Origin: JAJPHF01 sp035293805
Lineage (GTDB): Bacteria > Chloroflexota > UBA6077 > JAJPHF01
Length of the DNA: 64,000 nucleotides
Direction of reading: 5' to 3'
Assembly: GCA_035293805.1 (NCBI GenBank)
Contig: DATGMD010000067.1
Location: forward strand, 61,255 to 125,254
The translations under genes and the position numbers were made by a program. Below the pieces are notes generated by a model that was not told where the DNA came from, searched no databases, and saw only the letters and a program-made list of their open reading frames with translations. Below are positions 33,004-43,094 of the stretch, in pieces (within the stretch, counting starts at the first letter, position 1; every line of letters starts with the position of its first letter).

Positions 33004-34167
33004 TCACGGCTCGCCGTAGAGGCGCACGGCGTTGTCCCAGAGGATCTTCCGCTTCTGCGTGTCCGTCAGGTCGTCGCGGTCCAGTAGCTCCTGGGCGGCG
33101 TTCTCGCGCAGCTCCCCGTGGGGGATGTCCGAGGCGAACAGGATCTGCCCCTCGCCCAGGAGCTTCATCTCCTCCTGGATCAGCGCGTCGTCCGACTCAC
33201 AGGCGACGAAGATGTTGCCCGAGCGCGCGTAGTCGCGGATCGCGCGCTCGGGGATGTCGGTTGCGTAGGGCAGCCCGTTCGTCCGCGCCTGGCGCAGGTA
33301 GTTGTCCATCCGCGGCACCGCGTACAGGATCCACTCCGCGCCGTACTCCAGGAAGGCCACCTTCAGCGTCGGGAAGCGGTCCAGCAGCCCCCCGGCCGTC
33401 ACCGCGAAGAACGCCATGAGCACCGGCGTCGACATGCCCAGGATGTTCCCCGCGTACATCGTGCGGCAGAGCGTCCCGAGCGGCGCGAAGCTGGCGCCGA
33501 AGTGGATGGCCATTGGCAGCCCGGCGCGCGTTAGCTCGTCGTACACGGGATCGAAGGCCCGGTCGGAGAGCAGGCGGTCGCCCGCCGTGCCGAACACCAC
33601 CGCCGAGCAGGCGCCCAGCTCTTTCATCTCGGCGATCGCCCGGCAGGCCTCGTCGGGCGCGCGCAGCGGCAGCAGGCCGCCCCAGCGCAGCCGCCCAGGG
33701 CTGGCCTGGCACGCCCGCCCCACGTAGCGGTTGTAGGCGCGGTACAGCGCCGCCTCGAAGCCGGGATCGTCCGTGAACGTCGCGTAGATCGTGGATGGAA
33801 ACGCCACCGACACGTCGATGCCCATCTGGTCGAGCGTGGCGAGGCGCGGCTCGGGGTCGGAGAGGTCCTGCCCGGCGAACGGCATCGCCGTCACGCGCGG
33901 GTCGGTGACGCGCGCGAAGCCCGGGAACGTCTCGGGGTCGAGCGAGCCGCGCGGCGTGTTGCCCGGCTGGCTCGCCGGCCCGAACGTGTGCGGCATCACC
34001 CGCCCCTCGACGTACCACGAGATGCGGTAGCCGCCCAGCCCCTCGGGGTCGCCAATCTCCACCGGCCGCGGCCGGCGGGCCCAGTAGCCCGCCGGCAGGT
34101 CCTCCCAGCAGCGCTGGCTCACGACTACGTGCGCGTCGGCGTCGTAGACTCGGTACCCGTGCAGCAT
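33004..34167 (-). CDS. Amidohydrolase-2 family metal-dependent hydrolase
   Basis: A 387-aa TIM-barrel hydrolase or decarboxylase. The N-terminal YDADAHVV replaces the usual HxH with DxH, as in one branch of the ACMSD-like family. Other landmarks are LATLDQMGIDVSVAFPST, PMAIHFGASF (metal His), LKVAFLEYGAEWIL and ILFASDIPHGE (metal Asp). Such enzymes decarboxylate or hydrolyse aromatic or cyclic acids. No partner gene is adjacent on the same strand, except that another amidohydrolase follows upstream after a 228-nt repeat-rich gap. Substrate unknown. Confidence 0.85.
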   Translation of the reverse strand: MLHGYRVYDADAHVVVSQRCWEDLPAGYWARRPRPVEIGDPEGLGGYRISWYVEGRVMPHTFGPASQPGNTPRGSLDPETFPGFARVTDPRVTAMPFAGQDLSDPEPRLATLDQMGIDVSVAFPSTIYATFTDDPGFEAALYRAYNRYVGRACQASPGRLRWGGLLPLRAPDEACRAIAEMKELGACSAVVFGTAGDRLLSDRAFDPVYDELTRAGLPMAIHFGASFAPLGTLCRTMYAGNILGMSTPVLMAFFAVTAGGLLDRFPTLKVAFLEYGAEWILYAVPRMDNYLRQARTNGLPYATDIPERAIRDYARSGNIFVACESDDALIQEEMKLLGEGQILFASDIPHGELRENAAQELLDRDDLTDTQKRKILWDNAVRLYGEP

Positions 34168-34234
34168 CGTTCTCGCCCTCCCATTCCCATCAAGCAGGGC
34201 GCGGCAACCAGCACGCCTCCACGGCCCCTATGTA

Positions 34235-34359
34235 GGGGCGCTGCTTGCTGCGCCCCGCCCGGTCGCCGCCGCCGTCGGCGTAAAAGGCTGCTCGCCGCGC
34301 GCTGCCCGGTCGCCGCCGCGGCCAGTGCAGGAGCACCGCTTGCTACGCCCTGTCCGTCC
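34235..34359. repeat. GC-rich palindromic repeat family (GCTGCTTGCTGCGCCC type)
   Basis: The 228-nt gap between two amidohydrolase genes holds GGGGCGC-TGCTTGCT-GCGCCCC (34235-34256) and a related GCACCGCTTGCTACGCCCTG (34333-34352). Related copies occur at 35402-35471 and, inverted, at 62784-62807. I see no gene in the gap. Confidence 0.6.
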
Positions 34360-34395
34360 GCGCGCGGCGCAGTCGCCGTGCCCGCCTGCCACCCG

Positions 34396-35346
34396 CTACG
34401 CCGTCGCCCGCGCGGCGATCGGCAGCTTCAGCAGCGTCGCGGCGTTGCGCCAGAGCACGCCTTCCTTCGCCTCGTCGTCGATCGGCAGGCTCTGTACCAG
34501 CTTTACGGCGCGCGGCAGCAGCGGGTTCAGCGGCGGCGCGTCGGCGCCCAGCACCATGTGGTGCGCGCCCACCGTGCTCAGCGCGCACATCAGCGCCGGC
34601 TCATGGTAGCTCACCGTGTCCAGGTACATCATCTTCAGATAGTGCAGCGGCTCGTGCTGGATCAGCATCGGCTCGTACGGGCCGAGGAAGTACGCCTCCT
34701 CCTGCAGCTCGTAGGCGTAGTTCATGCGGCCGATCACCTCGCAGATGCCGCCGCCCAGGTGCGCGCCCACCAGCTTCAGGCTCGGGTACTGCTCCCAGAT
34801 GCCGCGCACGATCATCCGCGCCAGGGCCAGGCACTCGTCGGACGCGCGGCCCACGCTGGAGACGAGGCGGTACATGCGCATGCACTCCTCGCCGAAGCTG
34901 TAGGCGGGCGCGTGCACGAACACCGGGATGTCCAGCGCCGTGACCAGCTCGAAGAAGCCGCGCGCCTCGTCCTCGTCCGGGTAGTGGCCGTTGTGGCTGG
35001 AGTTGATGATGACGCCCCGCAGGCCCAGCTCCTTGATCGCCCGCTCCAGCTCCTGCAGGAAGCCCGGCCCGCCGCCCGGCACCGACGACGCGAAGCCCAC
35101 CAGGCGGTCGGGCGCCTTCGCCACGCTCTCCGCGATGAAGTCGTCCACCTCCTGGATCGCCCGCAACGCCTCGTCGTGCGGCTTGCCCTTGATGTAGTGA
35201 ACGGGGTTGCTGACGACCGACATGTCCACGCCGGCCTGCTCGTTGATCTGCAGCAGCTTTTCGAGCGTCGCCGGACACTTGCCCTGCCACGTCGGGCTGT
35301 TCTGCTCGCTCGGCGGCATGATGTGCGCGTGCCAGTTGATAATCAT
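34396..35346 (-). CDS. Amidohydrolase-2 family hydrolase/decarboxylase
   Basis: A 316-aa ACMSD-like amidohydrolase. The metal-binding HxH is present in INWHAHIMP. Then come GVDMSVVSNPVHY, ELGLRGVIINSSHNGHYPDED, IPVFVHAPAY, LVGAHLGGGI and the terminal Asp region VLGADAPP. Residues for the metal-dependent decarboxylase or hydrolase reaction appear intact. The sequence is clearly different from the neighbouring 33.0-kb amidohydrolase, so this is not a recent duplication. A TATACT -10 is seen on the minus strand near 35510, about 165 nt upstream, within repeat-rich DNA. Confidence 0.86.
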   Translation of the reverse strand: MIINWHAHIMPPSEQNSPTWQGKCPATLEKLLQINEQAGVDMSVVSNPVHYIKGKPHDEALRAIQEVDDFIAESVAKAPDRLVGFASSVPGGGPGFLQELERAIKELGLRGVIINSSHNGHYPDEDEARGFFELVTALDIPVFVHAPAYSFGEECMRMYRLVSSVGRASDECLALARMIVRGIWEQYPSLKLVGAHLGGGICEVIGRMNYAYELQEEAYFLGPYEPMLIQHEPLHYLKMMYLDTVSYHEPALMCALSTVGAHHMVLGADAPPLNPLLPRAVKLVQSLPIDDEAKEGVLWRNAATLLKLPIAARATA

Positions 35347-35627
35347 CCTGTCGCTCCTCCCTCGCCGGCCGCGGCCGCTGTCTCGCTTCCCCCTCGTGCA
35401 GGCACGCGGCTTGCCGCGCCCTGTCCGGTCGCCATCCGGCCCGGTGTCGGCCCGCTGCTTGCTGCGCCCGCCCCGCGCTCACCCGGGCCAACGCCCCCCA
35501 GTATAGTGGTTCCGGCCGGACCGCGCCGGCCGCCGGCGATCCCGCCGAGCGCCCAACGTTCAGCCAACTTTCAGGGACCGCGGCGCCGCTTGGTGCTACA
35601 CTAGCCCTGACAACCGCATACGGCGAC
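35347..35627. other. Divergent intergenic region with repeats and a promoter
   Basis: This stretch between the amidohydrolase (leftward) and the thiC leader (rightward) has no gene. It carries two copies of the GCTTGC-GCGCCC repeat (35402-35433 and 35451-35471), a minus-strand TATACT near 35510, and TACACT at 35597-35602. The last is a probable -10 for the riboswitch transcript, about 25 nt upstream of the aptamer. Confidence 0.5.
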
Positions 35628-35757
35628 CGGTCCGCAGGGGGAGCGAGTAGCTGAGAGGCGGGATCAAGCCCACCAACCCCTCGAACCTGATCTCGGCAAG
35701 CCGCGCGGGGCAGCACCAGGGCCCCGGAGCGGAAGACGAGCGTAGGGAATGCGGCCG
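35628..35757 (+). promoter_or_regulatory. TPP riboswitch (THI element) of thiC
   Basis: The aptamer landmarks appear in order: P1 5' arm CGGTCCGC (35628-35635), GGGGGAGC, the pyrimidine-sensor GCTGAGAGG, the loop ACCCCTCGAACCTGATCT, and the pyrophosphate-helix 3' side GCGTAGGGAA, closed by the P1 3' arm GCGGCCG (35751-35757). An expanded stem between the two halves carries GGCCCCGG. It lies upstream of thiC and directly before an intrinsic terminator, so thiamine pyrophosphate binding likely triggers premature termination. Confidence 0.88.
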
Positions 35758-35763
35758 ACGACG

Positions 35764-35804
35764 GGACCACGTGTGCCCCGCCCTCGGGCGCGCTGGTCCT
35801 TTTT
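35764..35804 (+). terminator. Riboswitch-linked intrinsic terminator
   Basis: The stem GGACCA-GTGTGCCC pairs with GGGCGCGC-TGGTCC (one bulge, two G-U pairs), spanning 35764-35799. TTTTT follows at 35800-35804. It starts 6 nt after the TPP aptamer, the standard arrangement for transcriptional control. Confidence 0.8.
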
Positions 35805-35957
35805 GTATGCCCGGGGACCACGCGCGCCTGCTGCCCCGGCCCGGGGCGCCGACGCGCTCGCGCGCCACCGTCCCGGGCCGCGGCTAGCCTGCCTGCCATC
35901 CCCCCAGCGGCCCCGGCTCGCCCGCGCCCCACGGGGCAGCAGCGCAGGAGGCGCACG

Positions 35958-37730
<1,773 letters not shown>

Positions 37731-37768
37731 CCCCGCAACCTAAATCTTCAGTGCGTGTGCCGAGGTAG

Positions 37769-37869
37769 GGCAGGGGCTCGTCCCCTGCCGCCCGGCCGAT
37801 TAGCTGGCCCCTCCATTCCAGCGCCCGGGAGGTAGGCCAGGGCCTCGCCCACGGCCCTACCTCCCGGGC
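37769..37869. repeat. Two strong hairpins downstream of thiC
   Basis: GGCAGGGG-CTCGT-CCCCTGCC (37769-37789) is followed by a 14-bp perfect stem with arms at 37823-37836 (GCCCGGGAGGTAGG) and 37856-37869. No T-tract follows either one. They resemble REP-like palindromes and may act as a thiC terminator or mRNA stabiliser. Confidence 0.6.
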
Positions 37870-37882
37870 GGAAAGACGCTAC

Positions 37883-37911
37883 TTGACAGCGCCCGCGCCC
37901 GGGCTTACGCT
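37883..37911 (+). promoter_or_regulatory. Promoter of the 38-kb binding-protein gene
   Basis: A perfect TTGACA (37883-37888) is followed by a 17-nt spacer and TACGCT (37906-37911). The predicted leader to ATG 37960 is about 40 nt. Confidence 0.5.
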
Positions 37912-37959
37912 CCGACCACGAGCCGCGCACCCGCCGCGCCGCACGGGGAGGTGAGCAGC

Positions 37960-39039
37960 ATGGTCGAGCAATCGCCCGGGACTCCGTATCGCCGCCTGGC
38001 GCTCGGCCTGGCGCTCGGCCTGCTCGTGGCCGCGTGCAGCCGCGCGCCCGCGCCCACGCCGCCCGCGGCGGCCGCCGGCCCGGCGCCCGCCGCGCCCGCC
38101 GCCGCGCCGCCCGCGAGCCCGCCCGCCACCTTGCTGCCCGTGCGCGCCGCCTTCACTTCCTTCTCCGCCTCCGCAGCGCCCTGGTGGATGGCTCAGGAGG
38201 GCGGCTACTTCCGCGAGCAGGGCCTCGCCGTCGATCTCGTGCAGGTCGCCGCGGGCGCTACGCTGCTCGCCGCCCTGCAGAACGGCGACCTGGAGGTCGT
38301 CTTCTCGGGCGGCCCGTCGCTCGTGCTCGGCTACTTGCAGGGCCTGGAGACGATGATCGTCGGCTCCACGTCCAACGGCCTCGACATCAGCATCTTCGTG
38401 CGGCCCGACCTGCAGACAGTCGACGACGTGCGCGGCAAAACGATCGGCGCCGGCCGCCCCAAGTCGATCACCGACATCGCGACGCGGCTGGCCTTCGAGC
38501 GCGTGGGCTTGCAGCCCGACAAGGATTTCTACGTCGGCGTGACCGGCGGCCTGCCCGAGTCGCTGGCCGCGCTTGAGACCGGCACCATCGACGGCGCCGC
38601 GCTGAACGTCCCCATGGTGTTCGAGGCGCAACGCCAGGGCTACCGCGAGCTGCTGTCGCTTGCCGACATGCCGATCCCGTTCACCACGTCGGCCGTCGGC
38701 GCGACCAAGAAGACCATCGCCGCGCGGCCCGAGATCTTCGAGCCCTTCCTGCGGGCGCTGGCCCAGGGCGTGAGCCGCCTGAAGACCGACCGCGAGGCGG
38801 CGATCGACGTGCTCAGCAAGTACAACCAGAGCGACGACCGCGACCTGCTCGGTGCGACCGTGGACCATAACCGGCCGCTCTGGGTGACCGACCCCTACCC
38901 CGACCCGGCCGGCGTACAGACGGTGATCGACGTCGAGGACGCCCCGGGCGCGCGCGACCTGCGCCCCGAGGAGGTCATCGACGCGCGCTTCGCGGAGCGC
39001 CTGCGCCAGAGCGGCTTCCTCGACGGCCTCGCCAGGTAG
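37960..39039 (+). CDS. NMT1/SsuA-type ABC substrate-binding lipoprotein
   Basis: ATG 37960 is chosen because GGGGAGGTGA is positioned just upstream; GTG 37951 is also in frame. The signal ends in LLVAAC (lipobox), followed by an Ala/Pro linker. The binding domain has VRAAFTSFSASAAPWWMAQEGGYFREQGLAV, LAALQNGDLEVVFSGGPSLV, TIGAGRPKSITD and LAFERVGLQPDKDFYVGVTGG. Proteins of this type deliver sulfonates, aromatic acids or thiamine precursors. Although thiC is just upstream, no permease or ATPase is present and a separate promoter is seen, so a thiamine role is not supported. Confidence 0.88.
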   Translation: MVEQSPGTPYRRLALGLALGLLVAACSRAPAPTPPAAAAGPAPAAPAAAPPASPPATLLPVRAAFTSFSASAAPWWMAQEGGYFREQGLAVDLVQVAAGATLLAALQNGDLEVVFSGGPSLVLGYLQGLETMIVGSTSNGLDISIFVRPDLQTVDDVRGKTIGAGRPKSITDIATRLAFERVGLQPDKDFYVGVTGGLPESLAALETGTIDGAALNVPMVFEAQRQGYRELLSLADMPIPFTTSAVGATKKTIAARPEIFEPFLRALAQGVSRLKTDREAAIDVLSKYNQSDDRDLLGATVDHNRPLWVTDPYPDPAGVQTVIDVEDAPGARDLRPEEVIDARFAERLRQSGFLDGLAR

Positions 39040-39169
39040 TGGCGCCGCTCGTCACGTCCAGCGCCGCTCGCCGCCCTCCACTCGCGCCCACTCCACGGTT
39101 ACAGTCGAAGATAGGGCCGCGGACACGTCCCCAGCCCACCCGGCCCCCAGGCCGCCATACGGAGAGCAT

Positions 39170-39640
39170 ATGATTCGGCCGCTCGGCGTCGCGCACGTCA
39201 ACCTGAACGTGACCGACCTCGCCCGCTCGCTGCGCTTCTACACGGAGCTGCTCGGCTTCCACCTCGCGTTCCAGTACGAGGGCGCGGTCGCCTGGCTGAA
39301 CGTGGGCCAGTACCGCGACGACGTGCAGGGCATGGGGCGTGGCTTCCACGACCTGGCGCTCTACCAGGTGCCTCACGCCTTGCCCGACGACTACCGCCAG
39401 CGCGCCGGCATGAACCATCTCGCCCTCCGCCTCCGCACGCCCGCTGAGGTCGACGCCGCCGCCGACGTGCTGCGGGCGGCCGGCGTGAAGCTGCTGAAAG
39501 GCCCCCTCACCCACAAGGAAGACAACGACCGTTACCTCTACCTCGAAGACCCCGACGGCAACGTGATCGAGCTAGTCGCCTCGACGCTTCCCGACTGGCC
39601 CGCCGCCTACCTCCGCGCCCCCGCGCCGGACGCCAGCTAA
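39170..39640 (+). CDS. VOC-family (glyoxalase/extradiol-type) metalloprotein
   Basis: A 156-aa two-module beta-alpha-beta-beta-beta protein from ATG 39170. The metal-site-like positions are VAHVNLNVTDLARSLRFYTELLGF (first module) and GMNHLALRL with DPDGNVIELVAS (second). VOC enzymes act as lyases, dioxygenases or fosfomycin-type transferases on small molecules. In this catabolic region it could be a ring-cleavage or isomerase-type enzyme (inference). The Pht5-like gene follows 150 nt downstream in the same orientation. Confidence 0.82.
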   Translation: MIRPLGVAHVNLNVTDLARSLRFYTELLGFHLAFQYEGAVAWLNVGQYRDDVQGMGRGFHDLALYQVPHALPDDYRQRAGMNHLALRLRTPAEVDAAADVLRAAGVKLLKGPLTHKEDNDRYLYLEDPDGNVIELVASTLPDWPAAYLRAPAPDAS

Positions 39641-39790
39641 GTGGTTTCCAAGGATCGTGTGACCGGTTCGCTGCGCCACACCTGCCCACCATTCTTTGCC
39701 CCGATGCAGCGCGCCGGCGCGCCGGCGCCGTTGCCCGGCCAGGTCCCGCGTGCTACCGTAGAAGCAGCCTTGCGAGGAGTCGAATCCCCC

Positions 39791-40795
39791 ATGCCTGACC
39801 TTGCGCTCTCGCTCGCCTGCGGCGATTACGACCGCACTCGCGCCCTCCTCGACGGCCGCGTGCAGGCCGCAGGCGTCGCGCTGCACGTGCTCCCGCTCTC
39901 GAACGCCTGGGCGCGCCACCAGCGCATGCTCCTGCACGAGGAGTTCGACGCCTGCGAGCTGAGCACGTCGTCGTTCCTGCTCGACCGCGACCACTCCGAC
40001 CGCTTCGTCGGCCTGCCGGTGTTTCCCTACCGCATGTTCCGCCACGGCTACGTCTGGTGCGCCGCGCGGGCGGGCGTCCGCGCGCCCGGCGACCTGCGCG
40101 GCAAGCGGATCGGCGTCGGCATGTACCAGGTCACCACGGCCATGTGGGTGCGCGGCTTCCTCCAGCACGACTACGGCGTGCGGCCTGAGGATCTCACCTG
40201 GGTCACCGAGATGCCGGAGCTGGTGCCCCTGCGCGGGGACGTGCGCGCGCGCATCGAGGTGGCGCCGCCGGGCGCCAGCCTGGAGGGGCTGCTGCTCGCC
40301 GGCGAGCTGGACGCCTACATCGGCGTCGAGGGCGTCCCGCCCGCGTTCGTCGGCCGCGACGAGGTTCACCGCCTGTTCCCCGACTACCGGTCCGTCGAGC
40401 AGGACTACTTTCGGCGGACCGGCCTGTTCCCGATCATGCACACGGTCGTGGTGCGGCGGGCGCTGCTCGAGCAGCATCCCTGGCTCGCGGTGAGCCTGGT
40501 CGACGCCTTCCGCGAGGCGAAGCGCCAAGGCTACGCCTACGCCCAATTCCCGCGCGTGTCCAGCCTCGCGTGGTTTCCTGTCTACCAGGAGGAAGAGCGC
40601 GCGGTCCTCGGCCCCGATCCGTATCCCTACAACTGGCCGGACAACGAGCGGGCGGTCGCGGCGATGTGCGCCTACTCCTACGAGCAAGGCATGGTGAGCC
40701 GCCAGTTCGCGCCTGCAGAGCTGTTCGCGCCCAGCACGCTCGACTACCCCGAATCGCGCGCGCACGTGGGAGGACGAATCCACCATGACGTCTGA
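39791..40795 (+). CDS. 4,5-dihydroxyphthalate decarboxylase-like protein
   Basis: A 334-aa protein from ATG 39791; upstream in-frame sequence lacks homology-like features. It matches the Pht5/NMT1-related family (LALSLACGDYDRTRALLDGRV, FPYRMFRHGYVWCAA, GLFPIMHTVVVRRALLE, YPYNWPDNERAV). That family keeps a binding-protein fold but is cytoplasmic: there is no signal peptide. Members include 4,5-dihydroxyphthalate decarboxylase of phthalate catabolism. The last 11 nt overlap the class II aldolase gene, so the two are co-translated. Confidence 0.8.
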   Translation: MPDLALSLACGDYDRTRALLDGRVQAAGVALHVLPLSNAWARHQRMLLHEEFDACELSTSSFLLDRDHSDRFVGLPVFPYRMFRHGYVWCAARAGVRAPGDLRGKRIGVGMYQVTTAMWVRGFLQHDYGVRPEDLTWVTEMPELVPLRGDVRARIEVAPPGASLEGLLLAGELDAYIGVEGVPPAFVGRDEVHRLFPDYRSVEQDYFRRTGLFPIMHTVVVRRALLEQHPWLAVSLVDAFREAKRQGYAYAQFPRVSSLAWFPVYQEEERAVLGPDPYPYNWPDNERAVAAMCAYSYEQGMVSRQFAPAELFAPSTLDYPESRAHVGGRIHHDV

Positions 40796-41474
40796 GGGCA
40801 CCGATCTCGCCGCGCAGATGGTCACCGGCTGCGCGATCCTCAGCGAGCAGGGGCTGGTCGAGGGCTTCGGCCACCTGAGCGCCCGCCTGCCCGGCGACCG
40901 CGTCCTGATGACGCCGCGCAAGGCGCTCGCGCTCGTCGAGGAAGCCGAGCTACTGACGCTCGACCTGGAGGGCAACGTCCTGGCCGGCGAGGGGCGCCCC
41001 GCCGTCGAGTCGGCCATGCATCTGGCGATCTACCGCCACCGGCCCGACGTGCAGGCGATCGCCCGCACGCACTCGCGCGCCTGCGCCGTGTTCGCCGTCG
41101 CCAACCGCCCCGTGCGCGCGGTGCACCGTTTCGGCAGCCACCTCGGCGCCGAGGTGCCCGTGTTCAGCGACTTCACGCTCGTCGGCGCACGCGAGCTAGG
41201 CGACCGGGTGGCGGCCGTCCTCGGCGACCGGCAGGCGCTGCTGCTCCACGGCAACGGCACGCTGGTCACGGCGCCCACGCTGGTGGAGGCGGTCACGCGC
41301 GCGATCTGGCTGGAGGAGTCGGCAGCCATCCAGCTCGCTGCGCTCTCGGCCGGACTCGAGCCCCAATACTTGACGCCCGAGGAGGCGCGGCGCGCGGCGG
41401 CGATGGACATGCCGCACGAGCCGATCCGCGCCTGGGAGTTCTACGCCGCCCTCGCCGCCGGCGACGTCGTCTAG
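40785..41474 (+). CDS. Class II aldolase/adducin family protein
   Basis: A 229-aa protein that overlaps the Pht5-like gene by 11 nt. The fold landmarks are present: GFGHLSARLPGDRVLMTP, AVESAMHLAIYRHRPDV, IARTHSRACAVFAVANRPV and ALLLHGNGTLVTAPTL. Of the usual three zinc His, the first of the HxH pair is Arg (IARTH), so metal binding or activity may differ from fuculose-phosphate aldolase. Variants with this change occur in aromatic-acid decarboxylase-like members. Coupling to a dihydroxyphthalate-type decarboxylase supports a role in aromatic acid or side-chain metabolism. Confidence 0.84.
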   Translation: MTSEGTDLAAQMVTGCAILSEQGLVEGFGHLSARLPGDRVLMTPRKALALVEEAELLTLDLEGNVLAGEGRPAVESAMHLAIYRHRPDVQAIARTHSRACAVFAVANRPVRAVHRFGSHLGAEVPVFSDFTLVGARELGDRVAAVLGDRQALLLHGNGTLVTAPTLVEAVTRAIWLEESAAIQLAALSAGLEPQYLTPEEARRAAAMDMPHEPIRAWEFYAALAAGDVV

Positions 41475-41587
41475 CCCACCGGTGGCAAGAACCGGACTTC
41501 GCCTTCGGTGGCCACCGTACAGCGACCAGCAAGCCAATCGGCCCACTGCTCCAGGGTACCGGCTGACTCGTCCACGATCAATCGCAC
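41471..41587 (-). pseudogene. Truncated DUF5615-type toxin remnant
   Basis: Reading the minus strand from GTG 41587 gives RLIVDESAG, the start of PIN-like DUF5615 toxins. It then loses similarity and stops after 38 codons at TAG 41471-41473, against a usual ~110-120 aa. It lies just after the broken DUF433 antitoxin. The stop shares CTAG with the aldolase stop. Confidence 0.5.
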
Positions 41588-41599
41588 GTGGGCGGCCGG

Positions 41600-41842
41600 C
41601 TAGCCGGGAGTGACCAACGGGAACACGTCTTCGTGGCCCACGACGTCGGCGGCGTATGCCAGCGCGGCCCGTATATCCTATAGCTCCAGACGCGGGTACT
41701 CCTGAAGAATCTCGGCTTCCGTTGCGCCGTGTGCAAGCATGCGGACGATCAGATCGACAGGCACTCGCGTGCCCCGGATGACAGCCTTGCCGGCCATGAC
41801 GCTAGGCGAGAGCCTGATGCGTTGGCGCAGCTCTTCGTCCAT
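41600..41842 (-). pseudogene. DUF433 antitoxin interrupted by an amber stop
   Basis: From ATG 41842 the frame reads SVMAGKAVIRGTRVPVDLIV, then AEILQEYPRLEL, a TAG stop at 41680-41678, and continues in-frame DIRAALAYAADVVGHEDVF to a TAG at 41602-41600. DUF433 antitoxins run through this point without interruption, so one nonsense change has broken the gene. Only 54 codons can be translated, losing the second helix pair. With the DUF5615 remnant downstream, the whole module looks dead. Confidence 0.8.
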
Positions 41843-42035
41843 GCCGCCCCGCTGTCTCGTCGCTCGGCGAATTCATCTTATACGCGGCAGCCCCAGCCGC
41901 AGCGCTGTGATGTCGGCAGGGCCCGCCTGGGCACTTCCGCTCTCGGCACTGCTACAATTGCGGCGAGCCGCGTCCGCTCCGCGCGGCTAGCCAACCGCCA
42001 TCTTGAACCACTCGGGACGCGAACGGAGATCTCGT

Positions 42036-43052
42036 ATGGTGCGATGCCGGCCGAGCAGGTGGCCCGCGGTATTGCTAACGGCACTCGTCGCGCTAACGAT
42101 CGGCGTGGCCGGCCTGGGCCGCGCGCCCCGGCGCGCGGCCGCCAGCGCGGCGCCCCAGCCGCAGCGCGTCGTCGTCACGTCGCCGAGCACGGGGCTGTTC
42201 GAGATGGCGTTCGTCGCCGCCCTGCGCCGGGGCTTCTACGCCGAGGAGGGGCTCGACGTAACCCGCGTCCAGATGGCGCCGTCCGTCAGCGTGGCCGCCG
42301 TGCTCGCCGGCGAAGGGGACTACACGCTCGCGGCCGGCTCCACCGTCACCGCCATCGTCGGCTCCGACGCGCCGCTCAAGCTCGTGCTGGGCATGGCCGT
42401 GCGGGCGCTGCACGTCCTCATGACGAACGACCCGGCCGTCCAGAGCGTCGCCGACCTGCGCGGGCGCGCGGTAGCCACCAGTACGCTCACCGACACCTCG
42501 GCCAACCTGGCGCGCTACGCGCTGCGGGCCAGCGGCCTGGAGCCGCAGGTGGACGTGGCGCTGCAGCCGCTCGGCGAGAGTCCGAACCGCCTGGCGGCGA
42601 TGCAGAGCGGCCAGGTGAGCGCGGTCATCCTCGACCTCGCGCAGGCCGTCGAGGCCGAGCGCCGCGGCGCCCGCATCCTCCTGCGCCCCGCCGAGCTGCC
42701 CGACCTGCCGATCTCGGGGCTCGGCGTGACGGAGACGAAGCTGCGCGATCAGCAGCCGCAGCTCGAGGCGATGGTGCGCGCGTCGCTGCGCGGCCTGCGC
42801 TTCCTGCGCGACGATCGCGCCGACACCGTGGCGCTGATGGCCGACCACCTGGGCCTGAGCCCCGACGTGGCCGAGACGACCTACGATCTGGGCATCGGCT
42901 CCTTCGCGCCCGACGGATTGATCGCGGACAGCGGCCTTCAGTTGCTCATCGACACCGCGCGCGACGCGAGCGGCCGCGCCAGCGACGCCACCCCCGCCCA
43001 GATCGCCGACTTCACCATCGCGCGGCGCGTCAACCAGCAGCTCGGCCAGTAA
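42036..43052 (+). CDS. NMT1-type ABC substrate-binding protein
   Basis: ATG 42036 starts a Sec signal peptide (WPAVLLTALVALTIGVAGLG, cleaved near AAASAAP) without a lipobox Cys, unlike the other binding proteins here. The mature domain begins RVVVTSPSTGLFEMAFVAALRRGFYAEEGLDV and includes LVLGMAVRALHVLMTNDP, VADLRGRAVATSTLTDTSANLARYAL and GLGVTETKLRD. A TACAAT -10 at 41956-41961 lies upstream. No transport partner is adjacent. Ligand unknown. Confidence 0.86.
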   Translation: MVRCRPSRWPAVLLTALVALTIGVAGLGRAPRRAAASAAPQPQRVVVTSPSTGLFEMAFVAALRRGFYAEEGLDVTRVQMAPSVSVAAVLAGEGDYTLAAGSTVTAIVGSDAPLKLVLGMAVRALHVLMTNDPAVQSVADLRGRAVATSTLTDTSANLARYALRASGLEPQVDVALQPLGESPNRLAAMQSGQVSAVILDLAQAVEAERRGARILLRPAELPDLPISGLGVTETKLRDQQPQLEAMVRASLRGLRFLRDDRADTVALMADHLGLSPDVAETTYDLGIGSFAPDGLIADSGLQLLIDTARDASGRASDATPAQIADFTIARRVNQQLGQ

Positions 43053-43094
43053 GCCCCACCGGAAGGCCGGCGGCTGCGGCGCCCCGCCGCGCGC

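Noticed and set aside
37951..39039. Thiamine precursor-binding protein (ThiY) because thiC is adjacent
   Set aside because: Separate promoter and hairpins lie between, no ThiXZ partners are present, and NMT1-type proteins here have diverse contexts.
39770..39795. tRNA-like GTCGAATCCCC segment
   Set aside because: The sequence resembles a T-arm but no acceptor or anticodon arm can be drawn around it; it is the region before the Pht5-like start.
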